This document shows, piece after piece, positions 1 to 13,700 of a stretch of 64,000 bases of DNA. The notes beneath the pieces were generated by a model. That model had not been told where the DNA came from. It saw only the letters and a list, made by a program, of their open reading frames with translations, and did no database searches. The number at the start of each line of letters is the position of its first letter. Within the stretch, counting starts at the first letter, position 1. The stretch is taken from assembly GCF_910592395.1 (NCBI RefSeq), contig NC_088315.1, forward strand, positions 9,862,501 to 9,926,500, written 5' to 3'. Origin of the DNA: Lineus longissimus (lineage: Eukaryota > Nemertea > Pilidiophora > Heteronemertea > Lineidae). A program made the position numbers and the translations under genes.

Positions 1-121
1 TGACAGCTTCATCATCTCTGTCTTCTGCTTTTATTGAAGCGCTGTTTGTCCAATAGTTCTGTGCTAATAAGGAAGTGTGATAGGGTGGAAGGTGCAGTCT
101 TATAATGCAATCGTTGTGAAC

Positions 122-385
122 TACAATAGAACCTCTCTATTAAGGACACCCTTGGGTCTGCGTATGCTGTCCTTTATAGAGAGGTGTCCTGATTTCAGAG
201 GTAAAATTGAATTGAAACAAACAATATTGGATCAAAACTAGTGTCCTTTTAGAGATGGTGTCCTTGAGTTAATAGAGAGGTGTTTGCTAAATGAGGTTCC
301 ATTGTATACACATACTATTTGTCCACCAGAGAGTGTGTCCTTTATAGAGAGGTGTTTGCTAAATGAGGCTCCATAGTAAACACTA
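122..385. mobile_element. Inverted-repeat element of the 'tctctattaaggacac' family, copy 1
   Basis: It starts aatagaacctctctattaag, holds several internal units of gtcctttatagagaggtgt in both orientations and ends at a degenerate ggttcc(a)ttgta / gctccatagta. This non-autonomous, MITE-like unit recurs in RIPOR introns at 1121, 4685, 9241, 14705, 14933 and 17508. Confidence 0.7.
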
Positions 386-1120
386 CTTGTCCACCAAACT
401 TGCCTGAAGCAAAAACACTGGTGAACAAGATTTAGGTTTGCTTGGCTTTTGAGAGACAGAATCCAAATGTTAGATATTGATACATGATATGAAGTGGCTT
501 TAAAATTGATCATACACGCATTGTTTGATATGCCCAACAGGTCAAGCAGCTTAAAGAATTCGCTATTGAATTACTGTTGTGTTAAAGGAGTACGCCGTTC
601 GTACTTACTGGTGGGTCAGGAAAATAGAAATGCAGTTATACACAATGCTGTAGTGCAGTTTAATATCAATAGTACGAATTTGCTGAAACTTGGTGTTTAT
701 AGTACTTTGATACTGTCCACGCAACACCATTATCAAAATTCATATTCAGTACGTATTCACAGAATTTGAAATTTTCAAATTCAATTCAAATTGTTATCAA
801 ACGGCGTAGGCCTTTAAATAGTATTTTCATTTGCATCAGCACGAGAAATGTTTGATTTTCATAACGGAATTTCCCACTTAACTTGTCAACCTTGTTATCA
901 TGTTTGTTTAAGTTGATTCAATCTTGCTGTCCAAACACAATAAGCATTGTTTTAGACTGGGACAAACAAAACGCAACTGTCAGTGAAGGCTGCCTAGGGG
1001 TGCATGCGGGGAAAAAATATGCGATTTTCGGTTGTTTCATGTTCAGACATGTCACAAAGGGTTCTAATGAAAATCTAACATTGTAAAATTGTATTGTTGT
1101 CTAGGTTGTTCATTGACATA

Positions 1121-1295
1121 TAGTGGGACCTCTCTGAGTGGACACCTCTGTTGGCAGAACACTCTATTAATCAAGGCCACCGATTTTGATAAAAATTTGG
1201 TTGTGTCCATTCACATTAGCCTCTGTGATCAGGACACCTTTCTATCAAGGACAGAGTTTTTCAGTCGCGTAAGCGTCCTTAATAGAGAGGTTTGA
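1121..1295. mobile_element. Inverted-repeat element of the 'tctctattaaggacac' family, copy 2
   Basis: The left end (agtgggacctctctgagtgg) and right end (gtccttaatagagaggttt) are inverted relative to each other. The core has the family's tttggttgtgtccattcaca-like stretch shared with the copies at 9241 and 14933. Confidence 0.7.
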
Positions 1296-1746
1296 CAGTG
1301 CATCCAGGATATGATGTGTATTCTATTATGCGAAATATTGATTTCCTGTGAGATCAATTGCCATATGTCATGAGACAATTGAACTTATCTGCCTATAATA
1401 ATACAATACATGTTATGGAATGCAAAAAAACCCAGCTATGGGCGTGCAGTGCTGACCGCACTGTTTAAAGAAAGTCCATAAGGATTCTACATAATTGTTA
1501 AGAGGCTGTTAGTGAGAACCAAAGCAGATAGTTCAATCCTTCCTTTAGTACAGGCTAGGACTGTTGCAGCGCTGGCCACCTCTAGGGTCCAAGTTGGATT
1601 CCCGGCCCATTGCCCATGAGGATGAGAAGTCCACTCTGGTTTTTGGTGGCCAGTCTCTGTGCCCTGGTACAGGATATGTTCTGTTCTTGTTGGATAATAT
1701 CCCCTACCTCAGATTCTCATCAGATCTCCTCATCTTATCTTTGCAG

Positions 1747-4700
1747 TTGAAAAAAGCGGAACGCTTCAAACAGAAACTCGAGCAACAACTCGCGAAGGTC
1801 GAGGAGTTGGAAAATGACTACATTCTCCACCAGCAGCTGTGGGAAGGCGTCAAGACGATGGCGAGGGCGTTTGTACACTCCCCAGGCAACCAGAGGGAGT
1901 CGCTGTCACACGTCAAGTCGGGGTATAAAGAATGCATGCAAACGATGTGTGCCATTGAGGCTCAGCTAGAAAATATGCTCGGGACATTCAAATGTAAAAT
2001 TAAAGGTAAAGTAAAGTAATGTTTTTTCATTATAGTGTCACCCCTAATGAAAGGGCCGGCCAGCTTTTGGTTTATGAGACACTCTTTACTTCCAAACTCC
2101 TATCTCTAACGCCAGGCGCCTGGTGAGAAGGCAGTTTGTACCCTATATATTTAATTGCTGGCGGCTAACCAACTGGCCGCATCGGACCTTCGACCTTCTG
2201 TTCACGAGGCAGACGCCTTAACCACTAGGCCATCAAGATCGGTATGCGTTTAACGATTTTGCGCTTTGAGGTTGTTGAAATCGTAAAACATCTTGACCCA
2301 TTAACGGTTAATGATATTGACAAATTGATCTGTTTAATGAGCAGATGAGAACTGTGTGAATTTAAACGCTTGAAGCCTCAAGATGTCAAGGAAAGGTGCC
2401 TTTCACGGGTAAAGCTGATTGATTGGCTGGTTGTTCAGAATAATTGGGAATTTTAAAGGTGGAAAGTACAAGGAAGTTCTGTCGTAGTGAACAGATCAGG
2501 TTGTTGGATTGAATTATGCGTGGACGACTTCTTGGAGAAAATCTTCTTCGTAGTCACTGACACATCAAGCACAGTGCAAACGAGAGATTTTAGTCACCGC
2601 AACCTGCGACAAAGCCATGACAACGTGGCAATTGTGGTTCGATTGCAGCCTCCGATTGTTAAATCGCAATCAGTTGTCATGTTGCCATGGCTTCATCCCT
2701 GGTCGTAACGATTAAAATCACTAGTTTGCACAACACTTTAGGACAGAAAGACAATATTTGTGCAGATGCTTCAGATACCAGTTGTGGTGTCATCACTGTG
2801 TCACATTGATGATGAATGCAGCCGATAACTAATCAAATAAAAGTTTTGACTGAAACAATACAGATAAGAGAACCAGGTGGATTGCCCACATCAGGTTTTT
2901 AGACACGAAATCAACAACATTTTCATAAAACTTTTTCAGGTATGGTAGGTTTCGCTCGTCTGTGTCCTGGCGACGTATTCGAGGTGACGATAAAGCATGG
3001 GAGGCAGAAATGGCGGACGAAGGGAAAAATAGGACGGAATCAGACACAGCACTGGGACAATAGTATTAATACCCTCAAAGCAGTTGTTGGTGATATTCTT
3101 AGCATAAAGGTAAGTCGTTGAGAATGTATGATGAGAAATGTCTGATGCAGTTGGTGCAAAGTACTTCACTTCCGATGTTCTTGTGACATCACCCTGTAGG
3201 CCTATACACAAGGTGTAGCTACTTTTGACTGGCAGTATGATGTGAAATGGAGCCAACAGCATACGTTCCCTTGTTAGTGAGCAGCATCAGTCTTGCCAAG
3301 ATTCATATCTTCCCTCTCCGTGGTTTCCCCCATAAACTGATTTCTCGCCGGCCCAGGCTTAGAAAAAATCCTAGAGCACATTGTGGACCAAGTGTAGTCC
3401 GACTGCCATGTAGACCTGGGCTGGCACTCAACAAAATCAAATTCCCAGCTCTCCAGCTATTGTTAAATAGCACCAAAAATATATTCATGTAAGTGCGCTT
3501 TATATATTTTTTATAGCACCCAGAAGTAGAAAGCTGTTGGTGCCATGAACAAGCTTCGTGGTATGATTAAACAGCACCCTCAGGTCTGATGCAGTTGGTG
3601 CAAAGTACTTCACTTCCGATGTTCTTGTGAGAATGCAACAAAATGTTTTTTCATGACTTTGTGTTCCCATTTCAGGCTGTTGAATGTAAAGGGCTGGGGA
3701 AGTCCTCGATCCTCGGCCAGAAGTGCTGTGAAACAAAGGAATTATTCTCCTCCCACCCGCAGATGATGACCATCAGCGTCAATACCAACGGCTCACTCAA
3801 GTTTAGTGTCATTATAGCTTGGGAGTAAGTATTGGCACCCTTTCATCGACTGGCAGCAAATTGAAACTTCCCAAAAATTATCAATCCAACTACCTAGACA
3901 CCTTCTTGTCAAATTGGTGGTGCAGGGATTCAAGCCACTCCCAAAGAAAGGGGTATGCACTCTGTGTCCCAGAAAAAGCTGCCAAAGGTCGGTAATTGCT
4001 ATAAAAGCAACGAGTCCACAAGGTCTTCATCCCCATTTAGTGGAGCCATGCCTGCAAAAGGCAATGGGATGAGATTGGTGGAGGTAGATCCCTGAACCCA
4101 AACAATACAAACTGAAGTACACACAGATTCCAGGCTTCGAGGCGGGCTACTCCAGAGGATGGTTCAAAACAGCACATGGAGAATTAGGGCAACATTGTCT
4201 GCAAAGAAGTCCCCTAATTTAACAATTAGGTTACATTGCCATTCCCCCCATATTATTTGGTCATCTTTTCCCTATCTTCAAACAAGTACTTCTCCACGAG
4301 TCAATTTCTAGTGTAGGTTTAATAGTTGTTGTGCTGAATGACATAGATTAAACAGTACTGCTCCTTCTGAGATCTTAAATGCAGCCTCTAATGATCGTTC
4401 CCCTTCCCTTCCAGTCCGCTCGAAGGCTGTGATGAGAGTTTCAACGCGTACACCCCGACAAGAAAGAAGCATCAGGCGGCCCAACTCCACAAGGCAAACA
4501 GTTCATTACGCGACGAGAAAGAACAGGAGAGGAGACGATCCCTGTTGTTCCCTCTGGTACGTTTCCCTCGATTCCATTTTGCTGATAAACTGTATTATAA
4601 AAACATGGTATAAAACTGGGAAATTTTGCATGCGTTTTAATTTCAGATTTTTTCGTGACCAGATATTCTTGCGAAAATAAGATATACAGTAGAACCTCTC

Positions 4701-7700
4701 TATTAAGGACACCCTCGGGACTGACAAATGCTGTCCTTAATAGAGAGGTGTCCGCTAACAGAGGTTCCACTGTAATCTGAGGAACAGAGATTGTGGGTTT
4801 ACTCTACTTTTTAACAGAAGCACCCCATGAGCTGACAACTTGTCAAACTTTCATGTGCCCATTTCGGAGCCTGATGTGAATATTCAGAAACGATCATACG
4901 TTGGTAAAATATATTGAGATTGTACCTGATCATCTGACGTCAAATATTAACCCTTTAACTGCCACTGTCGCTGAATTGCGACAAGCGGCTATGCGTTAGT
5001 CACCATTGACTTGATTGAGTTTCATTGAAAAGATCGTCTGCTACGTAGTTTTTCCGCCTACTGATAGATGGTGTGCAAGTAGTAGATAATTTCTATGGCG
5101 GTTTCGAAGAGTCTAACTCTTCTCTGTTCAAGCTACAGTCTTTGGAGTTGAACAGGTTATGAAAATTTGAAAAAATATTCAGCAAGGGTTTATTTTTGAT
5201 CACCAGTAAATACAAACCGCGTACCCTTTAACCGTATTCTCCTTGCCTTTACAGGAGGACGAGGATTCACCACATTCTTCGCAAGCACGATCGACGCGTT
5301 CGCTACCGGCCGAACAAAAGAGAATGCAACAACCTGAACAAAACGCCAAACGGAAAACTATGGCAGATTTACGATCGGAATCAAACCATAAAGACTTTCA
5401 TGATTCTCTAAATAGCAACTCAGTGAATTCAGACATGGGACCGTGTTCATTATCGAGCCGATCGACAAATTCTCGGCCGTATTCAATCTCCAGTACCGCT
5501 ACTGTGGACTTAGCGACGCAGAAACCTCGTTTGTTCGATATGCGAATGTTAGCAGACTCTATTGAGGATAGTTCAGTGTCGCGGCAGGAGTATGCGTCAT
5601 TAGAAGAGGCATTGCAGAGCCTCATTACCGTACTAGAGGATTATCAAGGACAGTATTCGGAATTACAAAAGTTAGAAGAGCAAGTGGCTATTCTTGACGA
5701 GATGCTGGCGGTAGGTGTTAAAAAATGGCAGATTGTAAAGTTGAAATCATCAAGGGTTTTTTTTCGCTCTTGTAATTTCTCATTCATGCGAAGGGTAGCT
5801 GAGCAGCTGATGCAAGCTGCTTGATTCTTGGCATGTATGATAAATCTGTTGAGTGTTTTAGAGAGGGTGACTGGTTCTCTTTGAGTTGACAGTGAGTTTT
5901 CCCCCGGGGTCTCCAGTTTCCTCCTACTTACAATACAGTCGTTCAATATTGTTGTTTATAAAGAGCTTATAATGTCCTCGTTGACGCTCAGCTCTCAACT
6001 CAATATTTATTTCAGTATTTGGATAGAAGACTGGCTTTTACACTGTCTTCATTATAACCTTTGACGTTTTCAGAGTAATGTATTTGAGGGTAACACTGGT
6101 GCTTTAGACACGCAATCGGCCGATATGAGTATATCAATCGAAAATGCGCTGATGGCATTTGATTTCTTAGAAACCGAGGATGCTGGAATTGAAGATTTTG
6201 ACTTTGCAAATCACACAGATTCAAAATATCAGGGAAGGTAAGAATTGGGTTATTTTCCATCAAAATATTCAGGTGACACACCACATCTATTCTGCCATGC
6301 CTTCAAAATGGTGAGAGAAATGACTACGGTAGGAGCCTTGGTCCTCTCCCCTCTAGAATCTTAACTGAGGTCCCTAATTGTACCCTGTCAGTCATCTGTT
6401 CAAAAACAACACGGTTCTGGTAGGATGGAGAAACTAGTCAAGATATAGGTTCATGATCGGGGAAAAAATCAGGCTGACGACTATACCAGTGTTCAGGTAA
6501 AAACTAAGAGGTGACTTTTCATGCAGTCTGTAATAAGCTTTGACGAAATGTTTATACTTATCAAAATGTCTTCTACAATTGTTGCATTTTCCCCCCATTC
6601 CAGTCGCACACCTAGTCTTGACAGAATTGATGAACATGAAACCACTAGTCCAGAAACCAACAACCGGACCTCAGACTCGGGTATCGAGCTAGCCAACAGC
6701 CACGGCGACGATCATCACTCTCAGAGTGGGAGTATCGCCTCGTCCAGTCCCGAATCGTCCACGACGAATAATTCCGAAGTGGACAGCTCCCTGCTGTACC
6801 ACCTGAGCTACTGTGAGCGCCTCCTGGACAGTTTGGGCGGATTTGGCCCGTTGAAATGCAGGGAGATATACGCTTTGGAGAAGTTGAAGACACAATCAGA
6901 TATCATTGAGGATTTGGTCAAAATTGCCAAGAAGGGTCCGAGCGTACGAGATTTGGGTGAAGGTTGGTATAGTTTGTTGATGTTAGATTTTGGAAGTGAG
7001 TTGTTTGCCTTTTATGAATTGGTGGTATTCTAATATCACCCCAAAGCGCCCTCCAAGCAAGCAATTTGTGTCAGTGTGACGCGACCTGCAACATTTATTG
7101 TTCATATGCAGGTAAAACCAGTAATTAATCAGTTTGATATCATTTGCATGTTGCAGCGATCACCATTCTTGTCGCAGGTAACTGCAATAACCGCTGCAAA
7201 CATAAGATTTTTCTATGCAATCGTGATCGTTGGTGGCAGCAACAAAAATCCCTTGTTTCCAGGCTGCTTTATGCCATATGTGTGAAATGTTTCAAACTAC
7301 TGCTCTTGGTTGGCTGGTTACTATTGTAGTGTTCAACTTACAAATTGTTCTAAGAGTTCAAGCTATGTGTAAATCCATAACTCATGAGGACACTCTTTGA
7401 AAGCTAGTGAAAAGTTGCATCTTTAAACATTTTTTTAGACATTTCAAAGTGATCACTATGACTAAAAACATCTGTATGTAATGTTTCTGACACGTAATTG
7501 TTTATTTTCAGTGATGTTACGTCTTGGTGCTACCCAGCAAGCGCAGGGCTTCTGGCTGAAGTGTGTCGACCGCAACCTCCTTGTGACATCACCACAGAAG
7601 CTCCTACTACAGCTCGAGAAGGTTTACGGCGAGACCATCTCGAGGAAGTATGACGTCCAGGCAGACAAAGGTGAGAGAAACGGGATGTTATTAAATATAT

Positions 7701-10700
7701 TTTAGATACAGAACTCTTTAAGTCGAACACCAAAGTGCATTTCCCCCTGTTGTACATGTCCCTCTAAGTCACACCTGATGTAGCTACGCACTGACACACT
7801 TTCAGACTAACAGACTTTCTGCTTGTGGATGTGTTTTAAAAGAAAGTATGTTGTATTATAATGCCACTAGTTATTTTATATAACACAATTTTTGCAGAGC
7901 CCAAATATTGCGTGGGGGGTTAGAAGGCCATTGGGATATTTAATTGGATTGGGGTTTTAAAGTTGACCACAGGCACCACCATTTTGGCTCGAAGTTGAAA
8001 TCTCAAAGCAATATTAAGAACTCCTTATAAATGAGGTGAATGCCATTTTCGAGAGTGGTTGTCAGTTCCCTGGAAAACAAAGATTTCACTCCAACACTTA
8101 AAATTGGCATTCACTTTGTTTTGAATTAGTTCTACTTGCTTTAGAATTTCAAGTTCCAGCCAAAACATTGGTGCATATGGCAAACCCTCAAGGTCATTCC
8201 TAACATTGTTTGTATTTGAGTTGCGTGATATTAATTCGTAGCCCCTACATCCAGTTTGATAACTGTGCCTTGTTTCCCTAATTAGCGTGGCTAATAGCGT
8301 AATGTTTGTCCTCACAAAGAGAGTCTTTGGTGCTAATCTTGTCTTATATTAACACAGATCTGATAGACCCGTCACCTGGATACCCTCCACTTATAGGTAA
8401 CAACGCAACGCTTGCGGCCAGCCGTTATTTTGCATGCCCCAGACCACTGTTATAACACCCTACTGCACCCCTTATCACATTCCGTCCATTCTGTGTTGCG
8501 ATGCTTCAAATGTTAAACTGATACATCTATTTATTTATTCAAACAAGCGTGGAGTTTCAAAATCACTTTCACAACGCTATTGCATTCTCAGTTTCTCTGG
8601 CCAAAAAAATCCCTTTTGCCCACACCTTACTGTTGCCACACAAAATATATCGGCCATTTCGATCAGATGTTCAAGGCGCAAAGATGACATTAGCATTAGA
8701 CCCTGTGCTAGCGATAAGTGAGTCTTGAAAGTGAGTGTGGAAAGCTTGGATAATCACCCAAGATAAATTCTTGTATTAATTTTAAATGATTTAGAAAAAT
8801 CTTACAGAAGACTGATTGGAGCTTTTGTCCGGTCAGATTTTGAGTTTAAACAGTCTGTTGATATTGTATAATGTGCTCTTTCTTCCAATTAATGAGAGGA
8901 TGACATTTGTACCTGCAGTATCAGTTTATCTGAAGTATCGATATCAGAATGGCACATATTCTAACCTTTGTTGTTTTCATCTCTTATTAACAATAACTTG
9001 ATAATAATTTGTTGTTGAGTATCCAATTCGAAAGGAATTCAGAGTCTGACTAAGGTGTCCACTTATTAAAATTTTCTATCAATTGCTGATAACCAACTGT
9101 TGATTTCAAATACATGTTGTGTGGACTGATTCATTCCAAAGACAAGTAATACCTTGATGGACACCTTGTCATTCAGTGTAACAGAATTCCTTTCACGTTG
9201 TATTATAACGAGATCAGTACCGTGTCAGATGAATGATAATGCAGTGGAACCTCCCTTAGCAGACACCTCTCTAATAAGGATATAAGGACATCTTATCTCT
9301 TAAGGACACCAATTTTGGTCCAAAATTGGTTGTCACAATTCAAATTTGACCTCTCTACTCTCTAATCAGGACAACTCTCTATAAGGGACATTACTTTGTC
9401 AGTCCTAATGGTGTCCTTAATAGAGAGGTTCTACTTCGGTTGTGACGTTAGTGACTCTAGTATGGGGTTGTGACATTTTTATTTACTATGATGTGTGTTC
9501 CTGATGTGTCCTATCTTGTTCGATCACTTGCACCGTGTGAGACATTCCCTTAGACCAGCAACCCCAGCCAATGCACTTGATCGGGAACAACGTTTAACAT
9601 TAGCCATGAACTTTGCAATATTTTCAAGCAATAATGTACCCATGATTGCGACATGGCCTAACTATTCTTCTTGAGCGTTGTTCCTAATCAAGCGCATGAA
9701 TCTGTGTTATTATCTCGCTTAAATTCAGTGTGATATTTCGGTGTTCAATAGTGTCCCGATAGTTATTGCTGCGTGAACTAGACAGTGGAAAACCTCTTGC
9801 AGTATTCCCTCCTTATTCTTTGTCTTCTGGTGTAAGTTGTCAATTGTACTCACCTCAGAATTCAACCTGGCCCTCCTGGCCCTAATATCTATATAACGGC
9901 AATAATCTTCAATAGGTTTGTCAGTCAAAATGTCCTCACGCCAAAATGTCCTTGGGTTATGATAGTCAAAACATTTGCTTTTAGAATCTGTTGATTACAA
10001 TCCCCTACATTTGTAAGATATTTGAAAAAAAAAAGAAATGTTTGTTTGGTAGACATATTGTGGTCTCCGTGTGACTCCAAATATTAGAGAGGCATTACAG
10101 TTGGCTAAAGGCCTACAAAATTGCTGGTCAGTGCAAGCGGAGGTGAAGTTTGTGCCACTAGGGAGATGACCTCTGTCATTCTATATTGAATGAAAACATG
10201 AATTTTAATCTGACTAGTCTTAGTAGAAGTTCAGAAGTGTTTTTCAAAATCTAAAAGCGATGACGTTTTGATACTTGCTAACAGGGACGTTTTGGCTGGA
10301 CATAAACGGTACAAGCATTCATTCATTCATTCATTCATTCATGAAGCTACTGTACTTTTAATACTTCAGGGCATAACATCGGTATTATTACAGTTTCACT
10401 TTTTTACAAGGCGTTTAACTTAATTTTAAGAACTTCATCTTTATTGATTGTCGAAGGGTGCCTGTGCAAACGGCCTATGTTATGTGTAATAGGCCTGTGT
10501 GAAACAGAGGCACCAAAACTGGCGAAGTAGTGTCTACAAAGTGTTACTCAGATAATGCACTTGCAACTACAACTAGAGTCTAAAAGGAGTGGCACAAGGT
10601 CTACTCTGTTCGTTCAAAAATCTTAAATCGAATTTGAATTTGAACATGTGCTATCGTGCACATTCGCACTAAGAATAATATTCACAAAATAAGCAAAAAT

Positions 10701-13700
10701 GAAGCGGTTTACATTGTTGTACAGAGTTCCACGTCTAGTGCAGATGGTAAAACAGTTGGTCCAGGCTGTGTTGGAGAGGCCTGGGATGGTTTGAAAATGT
10801 ATGGATTAACTATGCATTTTCTTGGCCTCTGGAAATAAGAATCAAAGTCTTTCTGGTCCATGAAAGTTATCATTAGAGAAGTGGCCCTCCTCTGTTATTT
10901 TTTTTTGGGGGGGGGGGCAGGGGTGCATCCCTGGCTATATTCCTGATATTGTGTGTTTTCTAATCAAGGACTGCACCACCTAAAGATCTCCGTACATTTG
11001 TGTCTGTTCAAAGTTGAGCTTCTCCTTCTACAATTGAAACAATTAGGCCAAATTTTCCAGACCTTGGTCTATGTGGAAAGTTGTGAGTGCATTTCTCTGT
11101 GACACTTTGTGGATGTTTTACCCACTGACTTATCGTAAAGAAAAGAATCTTCTCGCAGGATTGTATTGGTACAGGGTGGACCAAAAATATGTCACCAGGG
11201 TGTTTCTGCTCGGATGGGTAAAGGAGGTGCAAGACTTCTAGTGTCTTCAGATCATGCCAATTTTTTCGAGGGCCATCAATTTTGAATTTCTATCTCATTT
11301 AACTTTGTACAAAGATTGTTAGGTAATTGAACCTTGCTGTGAAGTGGATCAAGTTTGCATCCAACAACAACTGTAAGGTGCAATTTTTAATCCCTTATTT
11401 TCTGTGCACCATGAGCAGGCTAAAAATTCTCTACTACTAAACCACGCACCAAAAAGACCCTCAGAGTCAAAACTACAGGGATCCTCTTGAAAGTTTTTCT
11501 GGTGATAGTAGTTTTTCTCGTTCACCCTGTAATATATTCCCGATCGAATAATTGATATTTATGGTTGATTCTCTTTCTTCAGTCCATGAAGGATTTCTGG
11601 GCAAAACATCCTGCAAAGACTTACAAATTTTTAGGCGGACAGTTAAGTTTTTATCAACATGGGGAGCGGCTTTGTTTTGAGAAGGATCTTTCATTCTTGC
11701 AATCTTGCCAAAGAATTGAAGAGAGAATCTATGCCATCACTCTCAATATCAAGCCTGACCATCGTTTAAACTGTAAATAACCTCGGCTCACTTTTCAAAG
11801 TTGGTTTTGGTACCGAGTTACAATACATATCACAATTGACCACCTGTAAATCGTGTCATTGGCGCGCAACTCAGTGCGCATCACTGACGCGAAGCAGAAC
11901 GGATGTCAATTGTGATTTGGACTGTAAAGTCACCTTGTGGAATATTTTTCGGCGGCAACCAATGGCATCTTGCAGCAGTTGCTATCAAGAAACCTTCTGC
12001 TCTGTTTTATGTTTGAAGTAAAATATCGATAAAAATAATTTCGAACACATTTCTGCCATGGTACAGTGCTTTGTGCCTGTGAGCTGTTTAATTTTACAGT
12101 GCAAATTATGCCAGTGGTTCTAAGTTTGATATGAGAGGAACAACTTGTTTGTTTCTGTTCAGTGGCATGAGTGAACTGTTCCCACTTTCAGAGCTTTTAC
12201 CATTTCATAATCTTGTAATATTTTCAGTTATTATTTTCAGTTTTAATTTCAAAGCATTCTGTTGGCGTTTTAATGAGATTTTTATCAAAGTTTCTCTTGG
12301 TGAAATTTGTGGTTTTCACGGTATTTTTTCAGGCCTTTTTCAATTTGTCCCACCCCAGCTTATTTGCCGACTGCGTCTTTTGCAGTCGGGCACTGTGCTT
12401 CTAATGTCCTGTCACCACGTGTCACAATTTGAACTTTGTTTCTAAGAGTTGTCTGGGCAACCCTATCATTCAGTTATCAATGGCTAATTTGTGAAATTCT
12501 CTCTAACGGCTGTTTTTAAGAGTTGTCGGGGAGAAACTATCATTCACTCATCACTGACTGATCAGTGTAATTCTCTTTCACTGCTTTGTTTCTAAGAGTT
12601 GTCTGGGAGAAACTATCATTCCTGATCTGTGTACCCCCTCCCCTGTATTGACTGTTAGATGGTGTGCATAAATGTATGCATCTAACTGTGGATTCAGAAA
12701 TAGTTGGCATCAACTTTATAAAAGGTTGCTCAAATCAGTTGTAGAAAGCCACTATTGATTCTAGGAAATAATTTCCTTGTGTATGGTTGAAAGTGATCAA
12801 AACAGTTCTGTTCAAATGATCAAGAATTTAATTAAATAATGTGCCATTGAGACAACATTTAAGTCGAAATTTTGACAGGTGCTAAAAATGTATCACCCTG
12901 GAAGCTGGAAGAAGCTTCTTCCAATGATTCATACCAATATATTTGTGGATCTTATCATTTCGATATCGAGAGATAAGCCGTCGCTTAGACAAGACTTCCC
13001 AACAACTTGTCATTTTCAAATTACATCATCGTTTTCAAATCACATGATTTTAACGTTCCAATTCCCGTTTCAGTGCTGCGTGGTGTGATTGCCCGAATCC
13101 TCGACATCCCGGCGTTTGATCCCGACCGCTACAGCAACCAGGCGATCACGCTGCACCAGTTCATGTCGTTCTTCAACCACGAGGATAGAATCAACATGGC
13201 TGACTACATTGAGGAGTTAGCAGGAGAAAGTGAGTAGATGGAATATCGGGTCTCTTTAGGACTTTCTGATTTGGATTTAGAAGGGGGATCAGTGGCATAG
13301 TGATAAGGGCAGGCCGAATATTTTGTATAGCGATCTCTGGACTCTCCCACGAAGTGCACCCTACAGTGTCTGCAGAGAATGCCTCACTTTCGATCTGTGC
13401 ACTGGGGCAATGGGTATATTCAGTAGAATATCCAACTGCACATCACAAACATTCCCACGAGCTCGGCTTAGGCCCTGCTTGGGAATATATATTTGACCTG
13501 TCAGCTTTAATGAGGAAGATTTATCTGTCCTGTTGTCACTTTCTTGATTTCTTACATTTTGTTATCTTTCAGTGTGGATCATCGGCCGCTTGAAGTCGGG
13601 CAATGCGGACATTGTAATCAAGACAATCCTCTCCTTCCACAAATGCCTCCCGCCGATGGAGTGTCTTAAGGTTCTTGCGCTCCTCCTCATCTCTGACAAC

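Larger units (their letters stand above)
1..1746. other. Intron or upstream DNA of the RIPOR gene, no exon recognised
   Basis: I looked here for the family's N-terminal coding sequence and found none that joins the exon at 1747 in phase. Apart from two repeat elements (122-385 and 1121-1295), the stretch is AT-rich unique DNA. Confidence 0.5.
8397..13073 (+). other. Large RIPOR intron
   Basis: The intron between the microexon and the exon at 13074. Besides the listed repeats it holds a T9G11 run at 10898-10917. I see no further exon that fits the phase-1 junction on both sides. Confidence 0.6.

Noticed and set aside
2160-2236. A tRNA gene with anticodon CGT (minus strand).
   Set aside because: The B box is degenerate and the acceptor ends do not pair; a SINE body follows directly.
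11565-11780. Protein-like ORF (SMKDFWAKHPAKTYKFLGGQ) after a good acceptor in a RIPOR intron.
   Set aside because: It reads in phase 0, while the neighbouring exons require phase 1. There is no matching donor, and RIPOR proteins have no such segment.
12367-12389. A histone-type 3' stem-loop (ccgactgc gtctttt gcagtcgg).
   Set aside because: The stem sequence and loop length differ from the histone consensus, and it lies in the middle of a RIPOR intron.
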